From positions 1 through 53,180 of the forward strand of contig NZ_NFLF01000021.1 in NCBI RefSeq assembly GCF_002160765.1: a DNA stretch of 53,180 bases, given 5' to 3'. Below the pieces are notes generated by a model, which made no database searches, had not been told where the DNA came from, and worked only from the letters and a program-made list of their open reading frames with translations. Each line of letters begins with the position of its first letter. The stretch's first letter is position 1. The stretch is from Lachnoclostridium sp. An138 (GTDB lineage Bacteria; Bacillota; Clostridia; Lachnospirales; Lachnospiraceae). Positions 1 to 8,144 of the stretch are shown one piece after another. Position numbers and translations under genes: made by a program.

Positions 1-25
1 AAATTTATGTAATAGAGCCTGTAAA

Positions 26-99
26 GTGGCTCTGAATTACCGGAATATGTGGCTCTCATTCTCCGGAATGGTGGCTCTCAAAGTTCGGACAGGTGGCTC
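26..99. repeat. Four GTGGCTC direct repeats (22-23 bp period)
   Basis: GTGGCTCT occurs at 26, 49 and 71, and GTGGCTC at 93. Each of the first two is followed about 8 bases later by CCGGAAT. The regular 22-23 bp spacing ends directly before a ParA fragment. Multiple short subterminal repeats of this kind are known at the ends of IS21-family elements, so this may be the end of an insertion sequence that truncated parA. Iterons or an operator array of the plasmid-like element are alternatives. No transposase lies in the window. Confidence 0.6.
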
Positions 100-109
100 A
101 AAGAGCCCC

Positions 110-178
110 GGAATAATCACCGTTGCCAACCAGAAGGGCGGCGTTGGCAAAACGACCACCTGTGCTAACTTAGGGATA
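110..178 (+). pseudogene. ParA-family ATPase fragment (N-terminal P-loop only)
   Basis: The frame encodes GIITVANQKGGVGKTTTCAN, the deviant Walker A start of a ParA/Soj partition ATPase, and then stops matching ParA at about position 178. Intact ParA proteins are about 250-275 residues; only about 23 remain. There is no proper start, since the frame runs in from the upstream repeats. It is joined directly to a relaxase-like tail, so most of parA and whatever lay between are deleted. This is a remnant of an integrative conjugative or mobilisable element. Confidence 0.75.
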
Positions 179-482
179 TGTGGCCTACCGCAGGGCTGGA
201 TATTCAAAGAAATTCCGGCAGGAGCATGAGGAGGAAATCTTGCTGCACCAGGCCGCCAAGGAAGCCTTCAACGAGCTGAACGTGAAGAAGCTGCCCACCA
301 TCAAGGAGCTTCAGACCGAGTACGCCCAGCTGCTGGCGGACAAGAAAAAGGCTTACGGAGAGTACCGGCAGGCCCGCGCCGCCATGCGGGAACTGCTGAC
401 GGTCAAGAACAATGTGGATCGTGTCCTGGCGGTGGAGCAGACCGAGCCGCAACAGAAAGAAAAAGACCACGGCCAGCGGTAA
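177..482 (+). pseudogene. C-terminal fragment of a relaxase/mobilisation protein
   Basis: The reading frame begins YRRAGYSKKF and continues as a charged coiled-coil-like segment (HEEEILLHQAAKEAF, then TEYAQLLADKKKAYGEY) ending in DHGQR. I recognise this as the C-terminal tail typical of MobA/VirD2-like relaxases on Firmicute integrative elements. The catalytic N-terminal region (HxH motif, Tyr) is absent. The GTG at 180 is unlikely to be a real start, because the frame begins at the deletion junction with parA. The remaining 100 codons show no stop, so the deletion may be recent. Confidence 0.6.
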
Positions 483-859
483 GCTGGTCGCGGTCAAAAG
501 CGTTCGCCAGAACGCGCAGCCACAGATTGAAAATCTGTGTTCCAAGGGGGCTTGGGGGACTTCCCTCAACAAGCGCGTGGGGCTATCTGGATAGCCACAG
601 GCATCGCTTGCTGCTCGCTGCTCGTGTGCTTACATTATTATATATAGCTTCTCAAAGTGCGTATTTGTAATTTCCCGGCGCAGAATGCCCATCCTATACA
701 ATAAATATGAAAAAAGTATAGGAGGCAGGAATCTAAAAACAATACATGGAATCACAGCACAGGCTGCTGCGCCGTAATCTGTACCAGCAGTAAAATTTTT
801 CATAATTTTATGGTATTCTTATCTATATACCCGGATATGTAGAAATAGAAAATCCGTAG

Positions 860-997
860 TTTGTGATCTCAGACTCTAAAGCGGCGCCGCAGTTTGTCGA
901 TATTGGCATGGAGAATGAGGGAAGCAGCGTGACATATACAGACGTCGAAGGCAGAGTATATGAATATGAGATCACGGCAGTAGTGACCGGATACTAG
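860..997 (+). pseudogene. Short orphan coding remnant in a 728-bp gap
   Basis: Between the relaxase remnant (ends 482) and the lipoprotein gene at 1211 the only coding-like stretch I see is a 45-codon frame. It contains ENEGSSVTYTDVEGRVYEYE and ends in a TAG, with no plausible start codon or ribosome binding site. The alternating beta-strand-like pattern recalls the end of a secreted or sortase-like domain, but this is not a firm assignment. The rest of 483-1210 holds only short AT-rich sequence and no recognisable RNA gene. Confidence 0.25.
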
Positions 998-1210
998 TCA
1001 GAAGAAGGCGGTGGAGCACTCGTACTAATCATGGAAGAACAGTTGTCAGGACAGAGAGTGGAGATACATTGCGCACAGATACCCTGACTGCCTGGGGTGT
1101 TGCCGTTCTCAGTAGATCTGAGATGAAAAAATCTATAAAAACGGTAACTTTTACAGCTTGAATATGGTATTATTATCAGCATAGAAATGTGTTTTCAGAG
1201 GAGTGAGAGG

Positions 1211-2506
1211 ATGGACAAGCTATATAAAACAGTGCTCGCAGCGGTGACAGCTGCTTCGGTACTCGTCTGCAGCGCCTGTGCGGGCGCTCCGGCAGCAGAT
1301 CAGGTCCAGGACCCGGATGCCGGAAAAACATTGCCGGAGATGACAGAGAAGATTACCATACCTGCCTCGATATTTAAGTTTGCCAATACAGATATCGAGG
1401 ACAACATGGAGGCTTTTGAAGATTACTGTACCGATGTAAGGCGTGACGGGGATGATCTAATTCTGGAAGTGACGCCGACGCAGAAAGAAGAACTTATAGA
1501 GATGTACGCCGGGTCCATTGACGATGTGCTGGAAGATATGGAGAAAGACGAACAGGGCTATTATGTAGAGGCGGATACCGATCACAGCCGTTTCATATAT
1601 CATATCGACGAGAATATCGACGGTATTCTACAGGCAAAGATGCTGTTGACGATCACGACATCGGATGTCCTGACCGGAATCATGGAAACAGGGGATCCAA
1701 ACTGGAGTGTCAGCGCAAAGATCGTGAACTGCCATACGGGGCTGACTGTCGGTGAAGGCACATTTCCGGACGGGAGCATCACCTTCGGGCCCGACGAATG
1801 GAAGGCCAGCTATGACGGCGGCGCATGGCTTGGTGCCAGACAGGAAGAGGTTATGGACATGACAGGCCTTACCGGGCCTTATGAGGAACTGACCGATACA
1901 CAGAAAGGGGTCGTTACATCTGTCGTGCAGATGCTGGACTGGATCGAAGGGAAATATGAGCAGCAGTTTCATTATATATCCTACGCGCCGGGAGACGCCG
2001 TCGAGCAGGAACACCTAAAGGTGTATCCGGAACAGGGCGGTGAATCGGATGTTGTGACAGTGTACCGCACATATGAAAACGGCATGTACCGGTATGAAGA
2101 CGATTACGGGGCGATCCTGATGCGCCCCGCCTATGAAGAGCAGGTACGCGCATTTGCAGAGCAGTATCTGCCTTCCGAAGGGATAAAGATATACACGGAG
2201 ATAAAGAACGGCGGCAGCGGCGCGGCAGAAGAAGAAGCGATACTGAACGAGGTTTCCGCCGTGACGTATATTTTTATGGACGACGCCCTGTGTTCAGAAC
2301 AGTACGAGGCGTTTCTGGAGGCTGTGCCGGACTGGCTGACGGAGAACTGTCAGGGCGTGCCGGCCGGGATCTATCTGCGCATGGCAGAGTCTGAAGCGTG
2401 GAAACAGATTGGCAGATCTGATTATGAGGATAAGCTCCGGGAAGATATCTATACCGAAGAGGCGGAGTGCGCGATATCCGGGAGCGGGAAAGTGACCGTA
2501 TATTAG
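1211..2506 (+). CDS. Putative lipoprotein of unknown function
   Basis: 431 residues. I chose the ATG at 1211, eight codons after an upstream in-frame ATG at 1187, because the run GAGGAGTGAGAGG sits just before it. The N-terminus MDKLYKTVLAAVTAASVLVC is a signal peptide leading to a lipobox with Cys in VCSAC, so the product should be lipid-anchored outside the membrane. The rest is acidic, without membrane segments, and I recognise no domain. It is followed 18 bp later by a second lipoprotein gene and then an immunity-like gene. This is an arrangement seen in accessory toxin/immunity or stress islands, but function cannot be inferred. Confidence 0.8.
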   Translation: MDKLYKTVLAAVTAASVLVCSACAGAPAADQVQDPDAGKTLPEMTEKITIPASIFKFANTDIEDNMEAFEDYCTDVRRDGDDLILEVTPTQKEELIEMYAGSIDDVLEDMEKDEQGYYVEADTDHSRFIYHIDENIDGILQAKMLLTITTSDVLTGIMETGDPNWSVSAKIVNCHTGLTVGEGTFPDGSITFGPDEWKASYDGGAWLGARQEEVMDMTGLTGPYEELTDTQKGVVTSVVQMLDWIEGKYEQQFHYISYAPGDAVEQEHLKVYPEQGGESDVVTVYRTYENGMYRYEDDYGAILMRPAYEEQVRAFAEQYLPSEGIKIYTEIKNGGSGAAEEEAILNEVSAVTYIFMDDALCSEQYEAFLEAVPDWLTENCQGVPAGIYLRMAESEAWKQIGRSDYEDKLREDIYTEEAECAISGSGKVTVY

Positions 2507-2524
2507 CTGAAAGGAAGAGAATTT

Positions 2525-3673
2525 ATGAGGAAGGTATTACTGCTTATCGTATGCTGCGCCCTTGTATGCAGTTTGAGCGGATGCATCGTTTTCAGGCGGG
2601 GATCATCCAATGCATATCGTTCTGATAAAGAATTGGCGGATGAAATGATAGAAAACATTATCGGGTGCGCAGAGAAGGAAGATGCAAAAGCGCTGACGGG
2701 ATTATTTTCGCAGTATGCCGGGGACAGTACGCTAAACTTAACGGAACAGGCGGAAGAATTCATAGAGTTTTTTCAGGGCGAATGTAAAAGCTGGAAAGGA
2801 AATGCAAGTTCCCATGAAAAAAGTGAACACGGAAAAATAACATGGCGGGAATTGAGAGGGCACTATTCGGTTATTACAGATGAAGCACAATATGAAATCG
2901 CATATATTTATATTCCTTTTTACAGAGAAGAACCGGATAAAGAAGGGCTTACTGCGATAGAGATCACTACGGAAGAAACTTTTAACAAGGATGAATTTCT
3001 CTGGAGTCTGGATCAGAAACCGGGTATCTATGTGACAGAAACCGGGGAAGAGACGTATTCGGAACAGAGGCTGATCACTCCGGAAGAACTGATCCGGGCG
3101 GCAGGACTTACAAAAGAACAGTACAGCAAAGTTGATCTGGAACAGTTTATTGAGGATTTTGACATCACGACAGAAGATGTGGATACGCTCAACATACCTT
3201 TGCTCCTGGAAGAATACGAACCGGAACGCAAATTCGGCATGTATGATGTAAGTTATCTCATTGAAGACGGCATAGAAGAACGCACATCTGATTTTACAGA
3301 AAATGTATATGCTGTAGCTTTTATGGAAAATAAGAATACAAGTACAGAATGTGTATATTATGATCTGCCGGACAGAAAAAGGTATCAAACGTCGGACGCG
3401 TATCTCTTTGATGACCTCTACCAGATACAGGGCGGATATTATGCGGACGGACAGCAGATCATTGAGGCGTTAGACAAGTATGGTGTTTTTGGCTGGGAAT
3501 CCGGAACGGGTGAAGAGGAAATTACAGATCCCCAGCATATGGTGCTGGCTGTATTATATGATGACGGAACGGTCTTCCGTGTAGAAGCGTCCGGCTTGTT
3601 GTCGCAGGCGCTGCCGGACGAATACGATGAAGTGAAAGAAATGCTTCTGTCAGGAGAATACAGCGGAAGTTAA
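2525..3673 (+). CDS. Lipoprotein, DUF5104-like
   Basis: 382 residues. The signal peptide MRKVLLLIVCCALVCSLSGC ends in a lipobox (LSGC). Residues about 35-140 (ADEMIENIIGCAEKEDAKAL, then LFSQYA) resemble the DUF5104 domain, an NTF2-like fold of Firmicute lipoproteins of unknown role. The C-terminal half (about 250-380) repeats the acidic, Tyr-rich character of the upstream lipoprotein. The ribosome binding site GGAAGAGA is just upstream, and the 18-bp gap suggests co-transcription with the preceding gene. The DUF5104 call rests on general resemblance only. Confidence 0.72.
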   Translation: MRKVLLLIVCCALVCSLSGCIVFRRGSSNAYRSDKELADEMIENIIGCAEKEDAKALTGLFSQYAGDSTLNLTEQAEEFIEFFQGECKSWKGNASSHEKSEHGKITWRELRGHYSVITDEAQYEIAYIYIPFYREEPDKEGLTAIEITTEETFNKDEFLWSLDQKPGIYVTETGEETYSEQRLITPEELIRAAGLTKEQYSKVDLEQFIEDFDITTEDVDTLNIPLLLEEYEPERKFGMYDVSYLIEDGIEERTSDFTENVYAVAFMENKNTSTECVYYDLPDRKRYQTSDAYLFDDLYQIQGGYYADGQQIIEALDKYGVFGWESGTGEEEITDPQHMVLAVLYDDGTVFRVEASGLLSQALPDEYDEVKEMLLSGEYSGS

Positions 3674-3702
3674 AAAAGAGTTTTGTTTCAAAGGGGGACG
3701 CT

Positions 3703-4134
3703 ATGGATAGAGTGTTTGAAGATGAATTTATGGATGCGCAGTCACGGATTATTTCACTATGTGTCGAATTTGCGGGGAATAGGACTGATAAAGTTTATGC
3801 CTATGGCTCTATCGAAGAAAGCAGTATTTCGTTCAATGCATTTTTCAAGATTGATGGTCAGATAAAAACAACAAATAATATAGCTGCCGATCCGGACGCG
3901 ATATGGGATTTTCTGGATCTTGGGGAAGCGGATCTTGAGAAGATAAGACAAATATGCATACATTACGAAAAACCTGTCCCCACGGAATTAAGAATGATTT
4001 ATGACTGTAAAAGCGGTAAAATAGACACGGAATATAAGTATGAAAGTATCTGTTCCGCAAAGACGGGGACAGATTCAAGCGAGATTTTTATGAAGTGGTT
4101 AGATGAGGTTCGCCAAAGCACATGGAAGAGATAA
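3703..4134 (+). CDS. YezG/DUF600-like immunity protein
   Basis: 143 residues, no signal peptide, so cytoplasmic. The segment VYAYGSIEESSISFNAFFKI followed by a polar linker, and the ending with EIFMKWLDEVRQ, match the layout of YezG-type (DUF600) proteins. In Bacillus these are immunity partners of polymorphic or LXG toxins. No toxin gene is present nearby, so this looks like an orphan immunity gene. GGGGGACGCT lies before the ATG. The family call is by pattern recognition and should be tested by profile search. Confidence 0.6.
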   Translation: MDRVFEDEFMDAQSRIISLCVEFAGNRTDKVYAYGSIEESSISFNAFFKIDGQIKTTNNIAADPDAIWDFLDLGEADLEKIRQICIHYEKPVPTELRMIYDCKSGKIDTEYKYESICSAKTGTDSSEIFMKWLDEVRQSTWKR

Positions 4135-4560
4135 AACAGCATTGTGAAAAAGTCATACAGATACTCCGTTCCGATTATAGTACGCAGTTACAGTATTCGG
4201 GAATAATCAAAAAAATATACGACGTTATGCTGCAGATCATATGGCGTCCATGTGGAGCAACAGAAAAGGGATGAAAATATTTACCAGATTGCAGAGCAGA
4301 TAGTCCAATTACATCAGAAAGCCTATGAGTTTTATTTACCATTGGTTGAAGATGTGTGCAGCAGAACTGTGTCGGAAGATGAATTGTCACATTTGTTAGA
4401 TTATTTACTGGACTTTGCGTGTGATGAAAAAATCCTGGGATTGTACAAAAGGGTATGTAGAAAGTATTTGGATGTATATCCCGGTTGTATTAGGGATTAT
4501 ATTGAAGCATATCGGGAAATGTGGGAAGATGAAGATAGTTACTCAGCAGATTTCTCTTAA
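4122..4560 (+). pseudogene. Probably one small gene split by a frameshift
   Basis: Two frames overlap here. 4122-4274 (50 codons, MEEIKQHCEKVIQILRSDYS...) starts inside the end of the previous gene. 4252-4560 (102 codons from a GTG, with QIAEQIVQLHQKAYEFYLPL) continues in the +1 frame. Both parts are helical, soluble and similar in composition. The second has no convincing ribosome binding site, so a single about 140-residue protein broken near 4230-4260 is likelier than two genes. I recognise no family. The position after a YezG-like gene fits another immunity protein. Confidence 0.4.
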
Positions 4561-4613
4561 AGGGAAAAGAATACGGTGTTTCAAAATGTTATGGTTTGCT
4601 TATGGGAGGTATA

Positions 4614-5468
4614 ATGGGAAAAATAATTAAGGATACAATTCATGCGGCTGGGGTTGATATTGGAATTTATACGCAGGATTTTGAAAATGAATTTATTTCC
4701 TTGACGGATATTGCCCGATATAAGAGTGATGATCCGACAGCAGTTATTCAAAACTGGATGAGGAATCGGGATGTGATAGAATTTTTAGGTCTCTGGGAAA
4801 GGCTACATAATCCAGATTTTAAACCCCTCGAATTCGAGGGGTTTAAAAAGCAGGCTGGTGCCAATGCGTTTACAATGTCACCTAAGAAATGGATAGAAGC
4901 AACAGATGCTATTGGCATTGTTTCAAAAGCAGGACGTTATGGAGGAACATATGCCCATAGCGATATTGCCATGTCTTTTGCAACATGGATTTCTCCAGAG
5001 TTCCAGTTATATATTATGAAAGACTATAGGCGTTTAAAAACAGACGAAAATAGTCGGCTATCGTTGAATTGGAATTTGAATAGAGAAATTTCTAAGTTGA
5101 ATTACAGGATACATACAGATGCGATTAAAGAAAATCTAATTCCACCAGAATTAACGCCTGCACAGGTGGCATATACCTATGCGAATGAAGCGGATCTATT
5201 GAATGTTGTTTTGTTTGGAAAGACGGCTAAGCAATGGAAAAATGAAAATCCAACAGTGAAAGGAAATATGCGAGATGTAGCAACACTGAATCAATTACTG
5301 GTACTTGCAAATCTGGAAAGCTATAATGCAGTTTTAATTAGTCAAGGGAAGAACCAGAAAGAGCGGATGGAATTACTTCGACAGTTGGCGGTGCAACAGT
5401 TGCAGACATTGGAGATGATAAGTTTAAATAATTTGCCGAAATTGGAAGATGGGTTTAACAAGAAGTAG
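4614..5468 (+). CDS. KilA-N domain protein
   Basis: 284 residues. I chose the ATG at 4614, after GGGAGGTATA, rather than the ATG 18 bases upstream. Residues about 10-140 form a KilA-N domain: FISLTDIARYKSDDP, IQNWMRNRDVIEFLGLWE, then KWIEATDAIGIVSKAGRYGG and SFATWISPEFQLYIMKDYRR. KilA-N is a DNA-binding module of phages and large DNA viruses, found as antirepressors and as stand-alone genes in genomic islands. The C-terminal half is helical and includes a long ANLESYNAVLISQGKNQKER stretch typical of the chromosomal subfamily. The gene is AT-richer than the flanking chromosome, consistent with transfer, and contains a 32-bp perfect palindrome. Confidence 0.85.
   Translation: MGKIIKDTIHAAGVDIGIYTQDFENEFISLTDIARYKSDDPTAVIQNWMRNRDVIEFLGLWERLHNPDFKPLEFEGFKKQAGANAFTMSPKKWIEATDAIGIVSKAGRYGGTYAHSDIAMSFATWISPEFQLYIMKDYRRLKTDENSRLSLNWNLNREISKLNYRIHTDAIKENLIPPELTPAQVAYTYANEADLLNVVLFGKTAKQWKNENPTVKGNMRDVATLNQLLVLANLESYNAVLISQGKNQKERMELLRQLAVQQLQTLEMISLNNLPKLEDGFNKK
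4817..4848. repeat. 32-bp perfect palindrome inside the KilA-N gene
   Basis: The left half TTTTAAACCCCTCGAA is followed directly by its exact reverse complement, with the centre between 4832 and 4833. It encodes DFKPLEFEGFKK, a segment that is conserved in protein terms in this KilA-N subfamily. The decayed second copy near 6930 has the equivalent peptide but not the perfect symmetry. It could be a binding site for a dimeric regulator, a cruciform, or a consequence of codon choice. Confidence 0.9.
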
Positions 5469-5492
5469 GAAAAAAGTGATAGGTAAATAGTT

Positions 5493-5642
5493 ATGAAATA
5501 TGAACTTTTCTTTTTAAATAATATACATGATTCTATGGAAATGGTAAATGTAGAGCTAGATTCGTTTTTGGATTTGTTTAGTCAGGGTGATTTTGATGAA
5601 TTAACCATAAAACATATTATATTGAATCTAGCAAGAAACTAA
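5493..5642 (+). CDS. Small acidic protein between kilA-N and rhuM genes
   Basis: 49 codons: MKYELFFLNNIHDSMEMVNV, then LDSFLDLFSQGDFDELTIKH, ending ILNLARN. The only ribosome-binding hint is AGG about nine bases before the ATG. It fills the 193-bp gap between the KilA-N and RhuM genes in the same direction and has the same AT-rich composition, which supports it being real. The size and the helical, acidic character would suit a small antitoxin-like or regulatory partner. I recognise no family. Confidence 0.45.
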   Translation: MKYELFFLNNIHDSMEMVNVELDSFLDLFSQGDFDELTIKHIILNLARN

Positions 5643-5661
5643 TGGAACGGAGGAGGCTTGA

Positions 5662-6684
5662 ATGATGGAGGATAAAAAAGGCGGTTCCGATACTGTTGGA
5701 AGTGAAATTATCATATATCAAACGGAAGATGGGCACACAAAAATTGACGTTAAGTTTGAAGATGAGACCGTTTGGCTTACACAGGCGCAATTATGCGAAC
5801 TCTACCAAACCAGTAAATCCAATATCAGTGAGCATATTAAACACATTTTTGAAGAAGGCGAACTGGAAGAAAATTCAGTTGTTCGGAAATTCCGAACAAC
5901 TGCTTCTGACGGGAAAAAATATAATACAATACATTATAATCTTGATATGATTATTTCTCTTGGGTATAGAGTAAAATCAAAAATTGCTACAAATTTTCGC
6001 CGGTGGGCTACTGAGCGCTTAAAAGAATACATGATAAAAGGCTTTACAATGGATGATGAGCGGCTGAAAAATCTGGGCGGCGGTAACTACTGGAAAGAGC
6101 TGTTAGACCGCATACGAGATATACGTTCGTCTGAAAAGGTTATGTACCGACAGGTTCTTGACCTTTATGCAACGAGTGTTGACTATGATCCTAAGAGCAG
6201 TGAATCTATTGCATTTTTTCAAATGGTGCAGAACAAATTGCATTATGCAGCACATGGACATACAGCAGCGGAGGTTATATACGAGCGTGCGGATGCGAGC
6301 CAGCCTTTTATGGGATTGAAGAGTTTTTCTGGTGACTTTCCTACTTTAAAGGATATAGGCATTGCAAAGAATTACCTTAATGATGAAGAATTAAAAATAT
6401 TGAATAATATTGTATCGGGATATTTTGATTTTGCAGAAATTCAGGCTATGCGCCATAATCCCATGTATATGTCAGATTATGTGGAGCATCTTGATAATGT
6501 TTTGAAGACTACCGGGGAAAAGGTGCTGCAGGGTGCCGGTACAATCAGTCATGCGCAGGCAATTGAGAAGGCAACAGAAGAGTATAGAAAATATCAGGTA
6601 CAGAATTTGTCACCGGTGGAAGAGAAATATTTGGAAAGCATTAAAAATATTCAAAGCATAGTAAAGAAAAAAGATAATAACTAA
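5662..6684 (+). CDS. RhuM family protein
   Basis: 340 residues, full length for RhuM (first described in a Salmonella pathogenicity island; molecular role unresolved). The N-terminal region has IIIYQTEDGHTKIDVKFEDE, then TVWLTQAQLCELYQTSKSNI and SEHIKHIFEEGEL, a winged-helix-like part. VVRKFRTTASDGKKYNTIHY and LDMIISLGYRVKS follow, the RhuM hallmark. The C-terminal half is helical with a conserved FFQMVQNKLHYAAHGHTAAE block. GGAGGAGG lies before the ATGATG start. RhuM and KilA-N genes often co-occur in mobile islands and may act as phage-antirepressor-like or defence-associated factors, but no activity can be assigned. Confidence 0.88.
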   Translation: MMEDKKGGSDTVGSEIIIYQTEDGHTKIDVKFEDETVWLTQAQLCELYQTSKSNISEHIKHIFEEGELEENSVVRKFRTTASDGKKYNTIHYNLDMIISLGYRVKSKIATNFRRWATERLKEYMIKGFTMDDERLKNLGGGNYWKELLDRIRDIRSSEKVMYRQVLDLYATSVDYDPKSSESIAFFQMVQNKLHYAAHGHTAAEVIYERADASQPFMGLKSFSGDFPTLKDIGIAKNYLNDEELKILNNIVSGYFDFAEIQAMRHNPMYMSDYVEHLDNVLKTTGEKVLQGAGTISHAQAIEKATEEYRKYQVQNLSPVEEKYLESIKNIQSIVKKKDNN

Positions 6685-6743
6685 TAGAACAGGATGCTTC
6701 CATGCAAATATCAAAATTGTTAAGGAGACTATCCATGTAAAAG

Positions 6744-7027
6744 GTATTGACAACAGGAATCTATACTACAAATTTTGAAAATGAATTTATTTCATTAACG
6801 GATATTGCAAAATATCGAAATGAGGACGCCCCGAGATTTGTGATTCAAAACTGGATGCGAAATAGAAATACGATTGAGTTTTTAGGCGTTTGGGAAGAAT
6901 TGTATTGACACTATCATTGCATAATCCAGATTTTAACCGTGTGCAATTCGAGGCGGTTAAAAATGAGGCTGGATTAAATCGTTTTGTTATGACACCGACA
7001 AAGTGGATTACGCAGATTAATGTGTAA
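6744..7027 (+). pseudogene. Truncated, frameshifted second KilA-N gene
   Basis: The first frame reads TTGIYTTNFENEFISLTDIA, then KYRNEDAP and NWMRNRNTIEFLGVWEELY and hits a TGA near 6906. A second frame continues HNPDFNRVQFEAVKNEAGLN, then RFVMTPTKWITQINV and ends at 7025-7027. This is the N-terminal half of a KilA-N protein clearly related to the one at 4614, with a frameshift, loss of the C-terminal half, and no intact start (ATGTAA at 6735). It is an old duplicate or the remains of a second insertion. Confidence 0.82.
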
Positions 7028-7133
7028 AAAGGAAATGATGATAGAAACACGGATATTTTACAATGTACCGGCGGGTTATCCTTATGGGGATGGCGTGTCC
7101 GGGACAGCGGTTTAAAGATAAGGAGACATAAAA

Positions 7134-8033
7134 TTGCGTGCAGACACAGAAATCATGAATCTGATTATCCATACGGCTCAAACGGATGACAGAGTCCTGG
7201 CGGCATATCTGAAGGGATCGCGGACCAATCCGCATGCCCCGAAGGACCGCTATCGGGACTTCGATGTAATGTATGTGGTTAAAGAGACAGAAAGCTTTAT
7301 TTCTAATCCGGTATGGCTGAATGTGTTCGGAAAGGTTATGCTCAGGCAGGAACAGGATGATGATTTTGGATATGGGGAGAGATTTGGAATACGCGGCCGT
7401 TATGAGGAAAGCTATTCCTGGCTGCTGCTGTTTGAGGATGGAAGCCGTATCGATATTGGCGTGGAGACGGTTTCGGCGCTGGAAAAGGGCAGCAATCGAA
7501 ACAAGCTGTTTCTTCCGCTTTTGGATAAGACGGGATGTCTTCCGGAGTGTCCGCCGCCCACAGATGAGGAGTTCTATGTGACTCCGCCGGCCGCGAAGAG
7601 ATATCGGGGCTGCTGCAATGAATTTTTCTGGTGCCTTTGTGATGTGGTCAAGGGGATTGCCAGAGATGAACTTCCCTTTGCCATGACGACCTATAATATG
7701 CTTGTGCGCAGTATGCTGGAGCAGATGCTGGTCTGGTATGTGGGCATCCTGACGGGGTATTCCGTCTCCTGTGGGAAAATGAATAAGTATTTCAAAAAGT
7801 ATCTGCCGGCAGAAGTGTATCGGCAGTATCTGGAAACGTATTCGGACAGCAGCACCGGGCATTTTTGGAAGGCCATTGACACAGCCTGCGGCCTGTTTCA
7901 TCGAACGGCGCAGTTTGTTGCGGAAGAGTCTGGCTTTCGATATCCGCAGGAAGATGAGGAGGGCTTTCGAAAATACGCTGAAATAGTAAAATCGATGCAG
8001 TCATATCAGTCTGACGAGGCAGGGAAAGAATAA
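7134..8033 (+). CDS. ANT(6)-like aminoglycoside nucleotidyltransferase
   Basis: 299 residues, the usual ANT(6) length (about 300). The TTG start at 7134 is chosen because AAGGAGACATAAAA precedes it and no better start exists. N-terminal motifs: AAYLKGSRTNP (nucleotidyltransferase GS motif), then RDFDVMYVV with two metal-binding Asp residues, and a third acidic site in DGSRIDIGVET. The C-terminal region (DELPFAMTTYNMLVRSMLEQ) is the helical domain of the AadE family. The family adenylylates streptomycin at the 6 position. Chromosomal homologues exist whose resistance activity is unproven, so a resistance phenotype should not be assumed. It is monocistronic, with a terminator shared with the next, convergent gene. 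Confidence 0.85.
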   Translation: MRADTEIMNLIIHTAQTDDRVLAAYLKGSRTNPHAPKDRYRDFDVMYVVKETESFISNPVWLNVFGKVMLRQEQDDDFGYGERFGIRGRYEESYSWLLLFEDGSRIDIGVETVSALEKGSNRNKLFLPLLDKTGCLPECPPPTDEEFYVTPPAAKRYRGCCNEFFWCLCDVVKGIARDELPFAMTTYNMLVRSMLEQMLVWYVGILTGYSVSCGKMNKYFKKYLPAEVYRQYLETYSDSSTGHFWKAIDTACGLFHRTAQFVAEESGFRYPQEDEEGFRKYAEIVKSMQSYQSDEAGKE

Positions 8034-8090
8034 AAGCAAGACAAAAGGACAAAAAGGACAGGCAAGACAGGAAGAAACGCAGAAACGCAG

Positions 8091-8137
8091 GAGGGGCATA
8101 CGACATTTCCGGAAACAGGAAAGAACGTATGCCCCTC
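8091..8137. terminator. Convergent hairpin after ANT(6)-like gene
   Basis: GAGGGGCATACG (8091-8102) pairs perfectly with CGTATGCCCCTC (8126-8137). The loop contains a small TTTCCGGAAA palindrome. It lies between two convergent genes and probably ends transcription from both sides, although no long T-run follows. Confidence 0.7.
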
Positions 8138-8144
8138 ATCTCTA

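Noticed and set aside
26-99. CRISPR array
   Set aside because: Only four copies of a 7-8 bp word with 14-15 bp between, no cas genes and no spacer-like unique stretches of normal length.
7017-7901. Antisense open frame of 294 codons over the ANT(6)-like gene
   Set aside because: Composition unlike a protein of this genome and no ribosome binding site; the sense strand has all ANT(6) motifs.
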